Positions 9,132 to 18,053 of a stretch of 64,000 nucleotides of DNA are shown piece after piece. The stretch is taken from the NCBI RefSeq assembly GCF_011046975.1, contig NZ_CP049253.1, forward strand, positions 2,046,001 to 2,110,000, written 5' to 3'. Within the stretch, counting starts at the first letter, position 1; the number at the start of each line of letters is the position of its first letter. The position numbers and the translations under genes are program-made. The notes beneath the pieces were generated by a model. The model ran no database searches, was not told where the DNA came from, and worked only from the letters and a program-made list of their open reading frames with translations. This DNA is from Microbacterium amylolyticum. Lineage in GTDB: Bacteria > Actinomycetota > Actinomycetes > Actinomycetales > Microbacteriaceae.

Positions 9132-9941
9132 GTGACCGATACGACATCCCCCGCCGACACCGTGGCGGCAACGGGATTGCAGATCACCGGCCTGAACAAG
9201 GTCTTCCGGGTAGGACGCTCGAACGTCGTCGCCCTTCAGGACGCCAATCTGCACACCGAACAGGGAACATTCCTGTCACTTCTCGGCCCATCGGGATGCG
9301 GAAAATCAACGATTCTGCGCATCCTCGCCGGACTCGAGAATCCCTCGAGCGGCACCACACGGGTCGACGGAAAAAGCCCGCGCGAGCTGCGCCGAGAAAA
9401 CGCGCTGGGCATCGCGTTTCAGGACGCGGCGCTGCTGCCATGGCGCAGCGTGCAGTCCAATATCCAGCTCCCGTTCGAAGTGGCGGGCGCCTCGGTCGAT
9501 CGCGCGTACGTGCGAGAGATGATCGACCTGGTCGGCCTGACCGGCTTCGAAAAGGCGAAGCCGGCCCAGCTCTCGGGCGGAATGCGCCAGCGGGTGTCGA
9601 TCGCCCGCTCCCTCATCATGAAGCCGGAGGTTCTTCTCTTCGACGAACCCTTTGGTGCCCTGGACGATATGACCCGGCAGCGCCTGAATATGGAGCTGCT
9701 GCGGATCTGGACCGAGAAACCCGCAACAACGCTCCTCGTCACACACGGCATCGCCGAGGCAATCTTCCTGAGCGACAAGGTGGCCGTGATGAGCCCGCGC
9801 CCTGGTCGCATTAAGGCCGTGATGGACATCGACCTGCCCCGTCCGCGCACACCGGACCTCATGCGAACGCCCGAGTTTCACGCGTACGTCGATGAGGCGT
9901 CCGAGTTGCTCTTCGGGGGCGAGGGCGACCATGAGCACTGA
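9132..9941 (+). CDS. ABC transporter ATP-binding protein
   Basis: A 269-residue ATPase of the nitrate/sulfonate/taurine importer group (SsuB/TauB-like). Walker A is GPSGCGKST near residue 52, the Q-loop is in [12 protein letters not shown], the signature is [15 protein letters not shown], and Walker B is [14 protein letters not shown] at 9132 is chosen over GTG at 9069 because AGGAG lies six bases in front of it and conserved homology begins soon after. The 3' end overlaps the first permease gene by 11 bp, so the subunits are translated together. Confidence 0.88.
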   Translation: MTDTTSPADTVAATGLQITGLNKVFRVGRSNVVALQDANLHTEQGTFLSLLGPSGCGKSTILRILAGLENPSSGTTRVDGKSPRELRRENALGIAFQDAALLPWRSVQSNIQLPFEVAGASVDRAYVREMIDLVGLTGFEKAKPAQLSGGMRQRVSIARSLIMKPEVLLFDEPFGALDDMTRQRLNMELLRIWTEKPATTLLVTHGIAEAIFLSDKVAVMSPRPGRIKAVMDIDLPRPRTPDLMRTPEFHAYVDEASELLFGGEGDHEH

Positions 9942-10761
9942 CACCGCCGCGCGCCGTATCGACTGGGAGGACGTGCGGCTTCCCTCCTGGGTGATCGGCG
10001 GGGCCGGAATCGTCGGGGTGATCGCCCTGTGGTGGATCCTCGCAGAGACCGTCTTCGCCAACGTCGGGGCCGGCGTGCGCGCCATCCCGACGCCCCCGCA
10101 GGTCATCGAGGGCTTTGTCCAGTCCGGCTGGGACTTCTACGCCCGCAACTTCAGCGTCACTCTCGCAGAGGCGGGAATCGGATATCTATGGGGGAACGGA
10201 CTGGCACTGTTGTTCGCGGCCCTCGTGTTGATCGCTCCGAGGCTCGAGGGCGTCGTGATGCAGCTGGCGATCATCACCTACTGCATTCCGATCGTCGCCG
10301 TCGGAATCCTTCTGGTCGTCATCGTTCCCGTTCCTGGAGCAGGGGAGCCGGCCGGAAACGCCATCTTCCTCGCGGCGCTGTCGGTGTTTTTCACCACCGT
10401 CGTCGGCGCCCTTCTGGGGCTCAAAGCCGCTGATCGGTCGGCCCTCGACCTCGTCACCGTCTACGGAGGAACCCGCTTCACACAGCTGCGCAAAGTGCGC
10501 GTTGTTGCGGCCCTTCCCGCCATTCTCAACGCCCTCCAAATCGCCGTTCCTGCCGCATTTCTCGGAGCCGTTCTTGGCGAGTTCCTCGGCCGCGTCAGCA
10601 CGGGCGTCGGGCCCGCGATGATCGCGGCGCAGCAGGGCCTCGACTCGCCGCGCGTGTGGGGCCTGGCATTGGTGTCCGGGCTCGTCGCGCTCGCGGGATT
10701 CGGCGTTCTCGGCCTGATCGCCCGCGTGATCGCCCCCTGGTCGAAGGGAGTATCGGCATGA
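9931..10761 (+). CDS. ABC transporter permease, first subunit
   Basis: A 276-residue BPD_transp_1 permease with about six membrane helices. The ATP-binding-protein contact region is near residues 175-195 ([21 protein letters not shown]), the form usual for SsuC/ThiX-like permeases. The ATG at 9931 lies inside the end of the ATPase gene. An ATGA overlap joins it to the second permease. The two permeases probably form a heterodimer, since one importer here has two different permease genes. Confidence 0.85.
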   Translation: MSTDTAARRIDWEDVRLPSWVIGGAGIVGVIALWWILAETVFANVGAGVRAIPTPPQVIEGFVQSGWDFYARNFSVTLAEAGIGYLWGNGLALLFAALVLIAPRLEGVVMQLAIITYCIPIVAVGILLVVIVPVPGAGEPAGNAIFLAALSVFFTTVVGALLGLKAADRSALDLVTVYGGTRFTQLRKVRVVAALPAILNALQIAVPAAFLGAVLGEFLGRVSTGVGPAMIAAQQGLDSPRVWGLALVSGLVALAGFGVLGLIARVIAPWSKGVSA

Positions 10762-11621
10762 CGGCCCTGCAGACGACAACGTCTCCTCCCACGGCGGAAC
10801 CGTCGTCCGACATTCGCCGTGAGGCACGACGCGCCACGATTCGCGCCCTCGGAACCAGCCTGTCCACGTTCGGGCTGACCATCGCCGCCGTTATCGTGCT
10901 TTGGCAGGGGCTGCTGTGGGTCTTCGGGATCTCCGCCTACGTGGGCAAGGGGCCGCTGGACGTGTGGGCGTTCCTCGTCACGGACGACGCCGCTGCCGAG
11001 AACCGCGCGCGCATGTTCGGCGAACTGTTCGTCACGCTCGGCGACGCCGCGATCGGCTTCGCGGCGGGGCTGTTCGTTGCTCTGCTCGTCGCGCTCGCCT
11101 TCCAGCTGAGCAAGGGGATCGAACACGCCCTGATGCCCCTCGCCATGCTGTTGCGCTCCGTTCCCCTCGTCGCGATGGCTCCCGTGATCATCCTCATCTT
11201 CGGACGCACCCCTGCAACGGTGGCGGTGATGGGCGGAATCGTCGTTCTCTTCCCGGCGCTGGTGAACATCGTCTTCGGTCTGCGGCAGGCATCGCCGCAG
11301 ATGAACGACCTCATCGCGGTCTACGGTGGATCGGCATGGACAGCTCTGCGCAAGGTTGCCCTGCCGAGTTCCCTCCCGTCGCTCCTCGCCGCCGTGCGCA
11401 TTTCGGTGCCCGGCGCGATCACGGGGGCGCTCCTCGCCGAATGGCTGGCTGTCGGCGGCGGTGTCGGCGGCGCAGTCGGTGGCTATAGCGCCTCGGCGCA
11501 ATTCACGGCCCTGTGGACCTCGGTGGTTCTGGTCACCATCGCCGCCCTCGTTCTCTACAACCTTGTCGCCATTATCGAGTCGGTCGTGCTGGCACGCATG
11601 GGCATGGCCGATAGGGCATAA
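10758..11621 (+). CDS. ABC transporter permease, second subunit
   Basis: A 287-residue permease of the same family as its upstream neighbour. It starts at the ATG of the ATGA overlap. A hydrophilic N-terminus of about 35 residues precedes the first helix (FGLTIAAVIVLWQGLLWVFG). The coupling loop reads VYGGSAWTALRKVALPSSLP. Both permeases carry the same coupling-loop pattern, consistent with an ancient duplication and a heterodimeric channel. Confidence 0.85.
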   Translation: MTALQTTTSPPTAEPSSDIRREARRATIRALGTSLSTFGLTIAAVIVLWQGLLWVFGISAYVGKGPLDVWAFLVTDDAAAENRARMFGELFVTLGDAAIGFAAGLFVALLVALAFQLSKGIEHALMPLAMLLRSVPLVAMAPVIILIFGRTPATVAVMGGIVVLFPALVNIVFGLRQASPQMNDLIAVYGGSAWTALRKVALPSSLPSLLAAVRISVPGAITGALLAEWLAVGGGVGGAVGGYSASAQFTALWTSVVLVTIAALVLYNLVAIIESVVLARMGMADRA

Positions 11622-11644
11622 CACCCGCCCCGAAAGGAACACCC

Positions 11645-12679
11645 ATGACACGTGATCTTGCGGCCTTCGTCGCCGGTCTCCCCAAGGCCGAACTGCACCT
11701 GCACCTGGAAGGGACACTGGAACCCGAGTTGAAATTCGCGCTCGCCGCACGCAACGGAATTCAACTGGCGGAGAAGAGCGTTGATGAGGTCAAGGCGACG
11801 TACAACTTCACCGATCTAACGAGCTTCCTCGCCGTGTACTACCCGGCAATGCAGGTTCTGCAGACGGCCGAGGATTTCTTCGACCTGGCCTGGGCGTATC
11901 TGCTACGGGCGAAGCAAAACGGCGTCGTGCATGCCGAGATGTTCTTCGATCCGCAAGCGCACACGAGCCGCGGGGTTTCTTTCGCCGATGTGATCACGGG
12001 GTACCGCCGAGCGGTTGTGCGCGCGCAGAGCGAACTGGGCATCTCGGCCGAGCTGATCCTCTGCTTCCTCCGCGACTTCACGGCGGAACATGCCATGTCG
12101 ACGCTGATGGAGGCGCTGCCCTATCGGCACTGGATCATCGGCGTTGGGCTCGACTCGGACGAGCGCGGCAATCCGCCGGCGAAGTTCGCGGAGGTCTTCG
12201 CCCGGGCGAAGAGGGAAGGTTTCCTGACCACGATGCACTGCGACATCGATCAGACCGGATCGATCGATCACATCCGTCAGGTGATTGAGGACATCGGCGC
12301 CGACCGAATTGATCACGGAACCAACATCGTCGAAGACCCGGAACTCGTGGCGCTCGCCAAGGGGAAGGGGCTGGGGTTCACGACCTGTCCGCTGTCGAAC
12401 TCCTTTGTGACGGACCAGATGAAGGCCACCGAAATCGTCGCGCTCTTGCGCGCCGGGGTGCGGGTCATGGTCAACTCGGACGATCCGGCCTACTTCGGCG
12501 GATACGTTGCCGACAACTACGTTGCGCTTGCCGAGCAGGCGGGGCTGGATCAGACCGATCTGGTCCGGCTTGCGGCGAACTCCTTTGACGCCGCGTGGCT
12601 GACCCCGACGCGGCGAGCAGAGTACCTCGCCGCCATCGACGCGTATGTGTCGGAAGAGGCCGCTGCGGTCCCCGCATGA
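11645..12679 (+). CDS. Adenine/adenosine deaminase family protein, Aah1-like
   Basis: A 344-residue member of the adenosine/adenine deaminase superfamily. AELHLHLEG holds the two metal histidines 18 and 20; FFDPQAHTSRGV, IIGVGLDS, RIDHG and NSDDPAYFGGYV follow. The DPQ.HT.RG and DPAYFGGY blocks point to the adenine deaminase (Aah1) branch more than to true adenosine deaminase. In place of the usual HAGE motif, residues 198-202 read HCDID, so the general acid glutamate is not where expected. The gene follows the importer by 23 bp with a GAAAGGA ribosome site and overlaps the regulator gene. Conversion of adenine to hypoxanthine fits the downstream xanthine dehydrogenase. Confidence 0.78.
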   Translation: MTRDLAAFVAGLPKAELHLHLEGTLEPELKFALAARNGIQLAEKSVDEVKATYNFTDLTSFLAVYYPAMQVLQTAEDFFDLAWAYLLRAKQNGVVHAEMFFDPQAHTSRGVSFADVITGYRRAVVRAQSELGISAELILCFLRDFTAEHAMSTLMEALPYRHWIIGVGLDSDERGNPPAKFAEVFARAKREGFLTTMHCDIDQTGSIDHIRQVIEDIGADRIDHGTNIVEDPELVALAKGKGLGFTTCPLSNSFVTDQMKATEIVALLRAGVRVMVNSDDPAYFGGYVADNYVALAEQAGLDQTDLVRLAANSFDAAWLTPTRRAEYLAAIDAYVSEEAAAVPA

Positions 12680-13266
12680 CGCCGGAACAGGCCGCCAGCG
12701 CCCGGATTACCTCCGACCCGGAAACGGCTGCCCGGCTCGGCGCGTGCATTCGGTCCCGGAGAAAGGCGTGCGGGCTTACGCTCGCCCGCATGGCCGAACG
12801 CGCCGGGCTATCGCACGCCTTTCTTAGCCAGATCGAGCGGGGGATACACCAGCCCAGCCTGAGCTCGCTGCAGCGGATCGCCGTTGCTCTGGAGACCAGC
12901 CCGGTCGAACTGGTTGCTGCGGCGGAACCGCCGGTTGCCGATCCGCCTCCGGTTGAACTCTTGCGCGCCGGAGAGGGGGCTGTTCCTGATGGCTTCTCGG
13001 TGGGAACGGCACGGCTCCTTGCCCATGCACCGGGCTTCCGGCCCCTGGAAGTCGACGTGACGCGCTCGCCGCGCGGCGAGATGTATCGCCACGCGGAGGG
13101 CGAATTCATATACGTCGTTTCCGGAACGCTGCACGTGGAGCTGGACGGAGAGGAACACCGCCTGGATCCCGGTGACTCGGCGTATGTGGCCGGCGGTATT
13201 CCTCACCGCTGGTGGATGCTCGATGGGCCGGCCCGCCTTGTCGTGGTGAAGGAAACCCCGGGGTAG
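12676..13266 (+). CDS. XRE-family regulator with C-terminal cupin domain
   Basis: A 196-residue transcription factor. An XRE helix-turn-helix spans about residues 17-72 (RLGACIRSRRKACGLTLARM, then LSHAFLSQIERG), and a small-molecule-binding cupin spans about 110-190 (YRHAEGEFIYVVSG, LDPGDSAYVAGGIPHRW). Such proteins sense a metabolite of the pathway they control. It is the last gene of the ureide/importer operon and overlaps the deaminase gene (ATGA), so it is probably the local regulator. The palindrome at 2548 is a candidate target. Confidence 0.85.
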   Translation: MTPEQAASARITSDPETAARLGACIRSRRKACGLTLARMAERAGLSHAFLSQIERGIHQPSLSSLQRIAVALETSPVELVAAAEPPVADPPPVELLRAGEGAVPDGFSVGTARLLAHAPGFRPLEVDVTRSPRGEMYRHAEGEFIYVVSGTLHVELDGEEHRLDPGDSAYVAGGIPHRWWMLDGPARLVVVKETPG

Positions 13267-13272
13267 CGAGGT

Positions 13273-13616
13273 CCATACGGAGCCTCCTGTGCGCGGAAGG
13301 GGAAAAGGCTACGCTTCTCGCCGAGCTCGCCCGAATCGCTCAGCAACAGGCAGAACGGTCCGGCGGCGGCGAGCGCGAGATCGACGAGAAGGCCGCGGTC
13401 GTTCTGCCAGAGAAGACTCCGGCGCAGAGCCGTAAAGTCGCCGCGTTGCACGCCGAAATTGAGCGGACCGCCAGCCGCCACGAGCGGCATCAGCTTGCCC
13501 GGCTGCGGCGAAAGGTTGTCGTCACCGATCTGAGCGACGGCATGAGTGAGCTGTAAGCGCTCCTCCCCACGCTCGAGGCGCGGGCCATAAAGGATCGTTT
13601 TCAGCTGCTGGCTAAC
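13273..13616 (+). pseudogene. DUF222 (13E12-type HNH protein) N-terminal remnant
   Basis: Translation in the frame of base 13275 gives EKATLLAELARIAQQQAER, then TPAQSRKVAALHAEIERTAS, then VVVTDLSDGMSEL, a TAA stop at 13554, and after the stop, in the same frame, ALLPTLEARAIKDRFQLLA. The part running across the stop is the well-conserved DUF222 block (TDL.DGMSEL.ALLP...AI.DR), so the stop disrupts a gene. About 60-80 residues normally found between the first two blocks are missing. There is no good start. It is a decayed remnant of an actinobacterial DUF222-HNH protein. Confidence 0.7.
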
Positions 13617-13634
13617 AGTGCACTCTGCCGTTCC

Positions 13635-14267
13635 TCAGGAGAACAGTGTGGCGATTCCAGTGACACAGCTCAGGACTCCCAACACGACCAACACCCCGGT
13701 TGCCAACGCCTGAAGCACCGTCGTTATCCGGGGCCGATTCGCGATCGCCGGGACGTTCGCCACGAGCGCGCCGACAAGAGCAAGCCACCCGAGAAGCATC
13801 GCGATGTGGACGGTGGCGACCACTGCATACTCGTAAATCGCTGGTTTTTCTCCTGGGATCACCGAAGGAACGACAATCACGTACAGCGCCAGGGCTTTCA
13901 CGTTCGTCACGACTGCGATAAAGCTCCACAGGAGGAGTCGGGAGGGACGTGTGGTGCTTCGGGGCGAGCCGCCCTTCTTCCGGGCCCGCCATGACTTGAG
14001 GAGGGGCATTGCACCGAAACCGATGAGCAATAGTCCGCCGATAGTCTCGAACCACGCGCGGATCAGCTCGTTGGCCGCGACGAGATTACCCACTCCGCTC
14101 AGACCCGCCACAGCCGCAATCAGAGCGATACCGATCGATGTGCCTATCCCGACGCGCAGACCTGCCGTGCGGTCACCGGCTGTAGCGCCGGTGAGGGTAA
14201 GAGCAAAGCTCGCCCCCGGTGAGAGAACGAAGGGGAGGAGGAGAATAACCGCGGCGAGGACGGTCAT
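13635..14267 (-). CDS. LysE/RhtB family amino-acid exporter
   Basis: A 210-residue membrane protein with the N-terminal PGAS motif (LSPGASFALTLTGATAGDR) of the LysE/RhtB superfamily and about six hydrophobic helices. Family members export amino acids or similar small metabolites; the cargo here is unknown. The start overlaps the stop of the metallophosphoesterase gene by 4 bp, so the two form an operon. The pair sits between two remnants of a DUF222-HNH gene that run on the opposite strand. Confidence 0.82.
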   Translation of the reverse strand: MTVLAAVILLLPFVLSPGASFALTLTGATAGDRTAGLRVGIGTSIGIALIAAVAGLSGVGNLVAANELIRAWFETIGGLLLIGFGAMPLLKSWRARKKGGSPRSTTRPSRLLLWSFIAVVTNVKALALYVIVVPSVIPGEKPAIYEYAVVATVHIAMLLGWLALVGALVANVPAIANRPRITTVLQALATGVLVVLGVLSCVTGIATLFS

Positions 14268-15004
14268 AGATCCTTCGGCGGGAGGTAGTGAAACACCGTC
14301 CTGATTCCCTGGCCTTCAATCGAGTGCAGCGCGAACCCAGGCATGGCGTCGAAATCTGCGATGGGGTTCGTCCGGCTGCCGAGACGCATCGTGGACACGA
14401 TGCCGGGGCTTCCCAGGACAGGCACTCCGGCAAACATCGCTGTGAACGCGGCGTGCACGTGGCCCGTGAAGATCGCGATCACCCCCGACGACTCCTGGAC
14501 GAGCATCTCCAGGTCCTGCGGGTTTGCGAGTGCGAAGTGCTCATCCACGATGTGATGCCCGATGGGAACCGGCGGGTGGTGCAACATGAGAACCACCGGC
14601 CCGGAGGCCGCACGAATCGCGTCGCGAGCGAAGTCAAGCGTGGCCACCGCGAGTAGTCCGTCATCACGACCGTCAATGTGCGAGTCCAGTCCGACGATGG
14701 TCGCACCGTCGAGCTGCAGAACGGCGTTCAATTGCGGCGACATTCTCGCCGATGTCAGCGCAGCGGAGAGCGGTTCGGAGAGATCATGATTGCCCGCCCC
14801 CACCAGCACCGGCAGATCGGACGGAAGGTGCGCGAAAAAGCTCTCGTACTCTTTCGCCAGCCCGTGGTCCACAAGGTCACCGCTGATAACAAGCGCGTCG
14901 ACGGTGGGAAGGTCATTGATCTGACGCAGAACGGCCGCGAAGCGTTGCTCCCGGTCACTCGAAAGATCGAGGTGCGGATCGCTGAGATGTGCGATCGTTA
15001 ACAT
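14264..15004 (-). CDS. Metallophosphoesterase, CpdA-like
   Basis: A 246-residue calcineurin-type phosphoesterase. All five metal blocks are present: SDPHLD (residues 8-13), SGDLVDHG, GAGNHD, LHHPP and TGHVHA. Spacing and length resemble the class III cyclic-nucleotide phosphodiesterases (CpdA/Rv0805 type), although many relatives have other substrates. It is cytoplasmic with no signal peptide. It is upstream in a two-gene operon with the LysE exporter. Confidence 0.8.
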   Translation of the reverse strand: MLTIAHLSDPHLDLSSDREQRFAAVLRQINDLPTVDALVISGDLVDHGLAKEYESFFAHLPSDLPVLVGAGNHDLSEPLSAALTSARMSPQLNAVLQLDGATIVGLDSHIDGRDDGLLAVATLDFARDAIRAASGPVVLMLHHPPVPIGHHIVDEHFALANPQDLEMLVQESSGVIAIFTGHVHAAFTAMFAGVPVLGSPGIVSTMRLGSRTNPIADFDAMPGFALHSIEGQGIRTVFHYLPPKDL

Positions 15005-15464
15005 CAGTGCTCCCTTTCGTCAGAACACGACTGGTGAAGGTACCACACCGCGCGCCAGCGCCCTTCATCCTAGAAGTCTGCTAACGCTCCCAGATGCCAG
15101 TCCGAGACGCCGCCAGAAGTCCCCGCCGATACTCGAGTGTCGTGGGCCTTATCGGCGGCCGTCTCAGCCCGACGTGCAGTCAGTCTGCCGAAAACGATCG
15201 TCTCGGCACACTTTCTCGTCGCATTCGCCGTGACCGGCGAGATTTTCGTACCGCGCACGCTCGCGCGGCGGCTGCAGCGCAGGCCGACGGCCTCAGAATC
15301 GATCGTGATGCGCAGGGGACCCAGACTCGGGGCGGCGAAAACGGCCCCGAGCAGAGCGCCGGCGCTGTCGACAGCATGAGCACTCACGATGCCACGCTCA
15401 CTGATTTCCGCACAACGGATCAGGGCGCAAGCTGGATCGACGAAGGAACCCTCGCGTCCCCTGA
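15005..15464. other. Unassigned gap, probably decayed DNA
   Basis: No gene could be supported here. A 154-codon minus-strand ORF and overlapping plus-strand ORFs cover the stretch, but none shows a recognisable domain or a good ribosome site. It lies between the metallophosphoesterase start and the HNH remnant. It may contain the unrecognisable middle of the disrupted DUF222-HNH gene, since the plus-strand HNH part begins just after an in-frame TGA at 15462. Confidence 0.4.
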
Positions 15465-15968
15465 AGGCTCCCGGGCCCTGGGCGGAGAAGAACCGCGCGT
15501 ACAAGCGATCTTGATCACAGCCTCGATTTCGCACGCGGGGGTCTCACGCGCGACGACAATCTCGCGCACCTCTGCGAATCACAACACGTGATGAAACACC
15601 GAGACGGATGGAAGATCCGGCAGCTCGACCACGGGGTGCTGGAGTTTACGTCGCCGTCTGGCACGGTGCGCCGTGATGAGCCCTCCAGTCGGGTGTTCTT
15701 CTCGGAGTCATCGGATCGGCCGCCGCGCGGTGTGCGCCGTGAAGAACGCGGTCTCGCCGGGGTTCCGCGCCCGGTGTCGGCACTGGCCCGTGAAATCGAG
15801 CGGTGGGAGCTTCGGGCAGTGCGCGAGATTGCGTGGGAGGACGCCGTCGACCCGGCTGAACGCATTTTCGCCGCCGGATGGGACGGTGGTCCTGATGACG
15901 ACGACGATGCGCGAGGGGACCTCGACATGGCCGGGAACAGTCGGCAGGATCGGGAGGGAAACAGCTGA
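15465..15968 (+). pseudogene. HNH nuclease C-terminal remnant (13E12-type)
   Basis: The frame containing base 15507 reads SDLDHSLDFARGG, then TRDDNLAHLCESQHV, then MKHRDGWKIRQLDHGVLEFT and SPSGTVRRDEP. This is the HNH motif and C-terminal end of DUF222-HNH proteins. An in-frame TGA at 15462 cuts it from anything upstream. The usual HH pair after LC reads QH, so a metal-binding histidine is also lost. An acidic, DDDDD-containing tail follows. It lies on the same strand as the DUF222 remnant at 13273, and the two are probably halves of one gene. Confidence 0.72.
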
Positions 15969-16127
15969 CAGTTGCTCGCAGAAGACAGACGAGAGCAAGT
16001 TTCTCGTTGCCACCGCCCGCGGGTTCCACCCGCCACGGGGCCCACTGCCATCATCGAGCAGAACCGCGTGATCGGAACGTACTCGCGGTCGTAGCGGGCA
16101 ACGCACGACGCACGACGAACCGCACAC

Positions 16128-16175
16128 CGAACGGGGTGTGCTGAGCCGAAAGTTCGGCTGAGCACACCCCGTTCG
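16128..16175 (-). terminator. Strong hairpin downstream of the dockerin-amidase gene
   Basis: Arms 16128-16150 and 16153-16175 pair over 23 bp with one mismatch and a very tight loop. The hairpin begins 25 bases past the amidase stop codon on the minus strand. There is no clear T tract, which is common for terminators in high-GC actinobacteria. Confidence 0.65.
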
Positions 16176-16199
16176 TGTCTCGCTACCCGCGCGAGCCCG

Positions 16200-18053
16200 T
16201 CATCCGAGCGGGCCGTACAGCTCGGGGGCGGTGCGGGCGGGCTGCGCCTGCTCGAGGGCATAGGCGAGCCCTAGCAGGGTTCCCTCATCGAAGTCGCGTC
16301 CGAGGAGTTCCAGGTTCACGCCTGCGCCGTCAATTGTGCCGTCCTCGGCCGTGGCAACGCCCATGGGAACCGTCACCGCGGGCATTCCCGTGTTCGGGCT
16401 CAGCCGCATGTTCCACGCGTGTGTTCCATACGGTGTGCCAGACGGATACGCGATCGCGTCGAGCTCGTGTGTGTTCAGCACCTCGTGAAGAAGCGTCTTG
16501 CCGGCGGCCAGCTGCAGCGTGTGTGAGCCGTTCTCACCGGCCCACGCCTCGTACTGCTCAGCGGTGATCGCAGCACGCTGCTCGTACGTGCGCTGGCGGC
16601 TGGTGACGAAGTGCCCGGTCTCCACGATGTCGTTCAGGCTGCGGGCAGCGACGTCGGGGGAGAGGTGCGCCGCGATGTAGGCGTCGAGATCGTGGCGGAA
16701 CTCGGCCGTGGAACCGCTCGGCTCGGCAAGCACCGCTCCGAAACCGGCGGGCTCGGCGAGCTCAACAACGGTCGCGCCCTGAGCCTCGAGGGTCTGCACG
16801 GTCTCCTGCCACACTCGCTGGTTCGTGGCGTTCTGGGGCAGCATCGACGCGAAGTAGCCGATGCGCGCGCCCTCAAGCGCGTTGGCATCGAGCGACTGTG
16901 TGTACGAGTCGGGGACAAGACCGGCCTGTGCGTTCGTCACCTGATCGGCCGGATCGATGCCCGTTGTGGCATCGAGGGCGAGCGCTGCGTCCATCACGGT
17001 GCGCGCCATGGGCCCGCCGGTGTCCTGGCTCAGGGCGAGGGGGACGATGCCGTCTCGGCTCGACAGGCCGATCGTCGGGCGGATGCCGACGAGCTGGTTG
17101 TAGGAGGACGGCACGCGAATCGATCCGCCCGTGTCGGTTCCGAAGCCGATCCCGGCGAGGTTCGCGGCAATGGCCGCTCCCGTGCCACCGCTCGATCCGC
17201 CGGCTGTGCGGGTCGTCACATAGGGGCTGGCGACGAGAAGCGTGTCACCAGCGTCCACGCCAACGGAGAACTCCGAGGAGAAACCGAAGGCGAACTCATC
17301 CAGGCTTGCCTTCGCGAGAATGACGGCGCCCGCATCGCGCAGGCCCGACACCATCGCGGCGTCCGACGTCGTGTGATTGTCTTCCCAACACCCGCAGCCT
17401 GCCGTTGTGGGCATATCGGCGGTGTTGTAGTTGTCCTTGAGGGCCACGGGAACCCCCAGCAAAGCACTCGTCATGCCTTCCTCTGCACGGATGCGATCCG
17501 CTTCCTCTGCCGCTTCGAGCGCGACCTCCGAGGTGGTGATGATCGAGTTCAGGGCGCGGCCGCCGTTGTCATCGATCACGGAACGGTCGTATGCCTCGAT
17601 GCGGTCCAGGTATGCCTGGGTGAGCTCGACGGACGTTGTGACACCTGCGTTCATCGCCGCCTGCATGCTCAGCGCGGATGCCTCGATGATGTCGAAGTCG
17701 CCGTCGTCGTAGACCATTCGCGAGGCGACCTCGGCCAGATCGCTGATGGAGATGACGCCGTCGCCGTCCGTGTCGACCACCGCGAGCTCATCGCCGGCTT
17801 CCGGCGTTGATCCCAGCGCATCGGAAACAATCTGCAGCTCCTCAGATGACACGGATCCGTTGCCCGTGAGGTCGAACTCGGTGAAGAACGGCGCGAGGAA
17901 GGCCGGAGCGGACCCGGCCGTTTCACTGTCGGCAAGGGCGGGTGTGGTCAGGAACGCGCCGCTGAGAAGAGCGGCGCCCGCGGTCAGGGCGATGGTTCGG
18001 CGCTGGCGTGAGGGGGTCATCGAGGTCTTTTCGGGCGCGGAGGAAAGGATCAT
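16200..18053 (-). CDS. Secreted amidase with N-terminal dockerin-like domain
   Basis: A 617-residue exported enzyme. The ATG at 18053 overlaps the cohesin gene's stop (ATGA); an ATG at 18020 is the alternative start. A signal peptide ends near ALADSE (residue 42). Residues 58-115 hold two calcium loops, FDLTGNGSVSSEE and VDTDGDGVISISD, each followed by a short helix, as in type I dockerins. Residues 135-617 are an amidase-signature enzyme: lysine 206 in ALKDNYN, cis-serine in GGSSGG near 287, nucleophile serine about 311 in DTGGSIR. It should act outside the cell on an amide or peptide. A plain EF-hand pair is the alternative reading, but the adjacent cohesin gene favours a dockerin. Confidence 0.8.
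   Translation of the reverse strand: MILSSAPEKTSMTPSRQRRTIALTAGAALLSGAFLTTPALADSETAGSAPAFLAPFFTEFDLTGNGSVSSEELQIVSDALGSTPEAGDELAVVDTDGDGVISISDLAEVASRMVYDDGDFDIIEASALSMQAAMNAGVTTSVELTQAYLDRIEAYDRSVIDDNGGRALNSIITTSEVALEAAEEADRIRAEEGMTSALLGVPVALKDNYNTADMPTTAGCGCWEDNHTTSDAAMVSGLRDAGAVILAKASLDEFAFGFSSEFSVGVDAGDTLLVASPYVTTRTAGGSSGGTGAAIAANLAGIGFGTDTGGSIRVPSSYNQLVGIRPTIGLSSRDGIVPLALSQDTGGPMARTVMDAALALDATTGIDPADQVTNAQAGLVPDSYTQSLDANALEGARIGYFASMLPQNATNQRVWQETVQTLEAQGATVVELAEPAGFGAVLAEPSGSTAEFRHDLDAYIAAHLSPDVAARSLNDIVETGHFVTSRQRTYEQRAAITAEQYEAWAGENGSHTLQLAAGKTLLHEVLNTHELDAIAYPSGTPYGTHAWNMRLSPNTGMPAVTVPMGVATAEDGTIDGAGVNLELLGRDFDEGTLLGLAYALEQAQPARTAPELYGPLG

Noticed and set aside
15070..15534. A 154-codon minus-strand ORF
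   Set aside because: No domain was recognised, its 5' part is antisense to the HNH remnant, and no good ribosome site precedes it. It was kept only as unassigned DNA.
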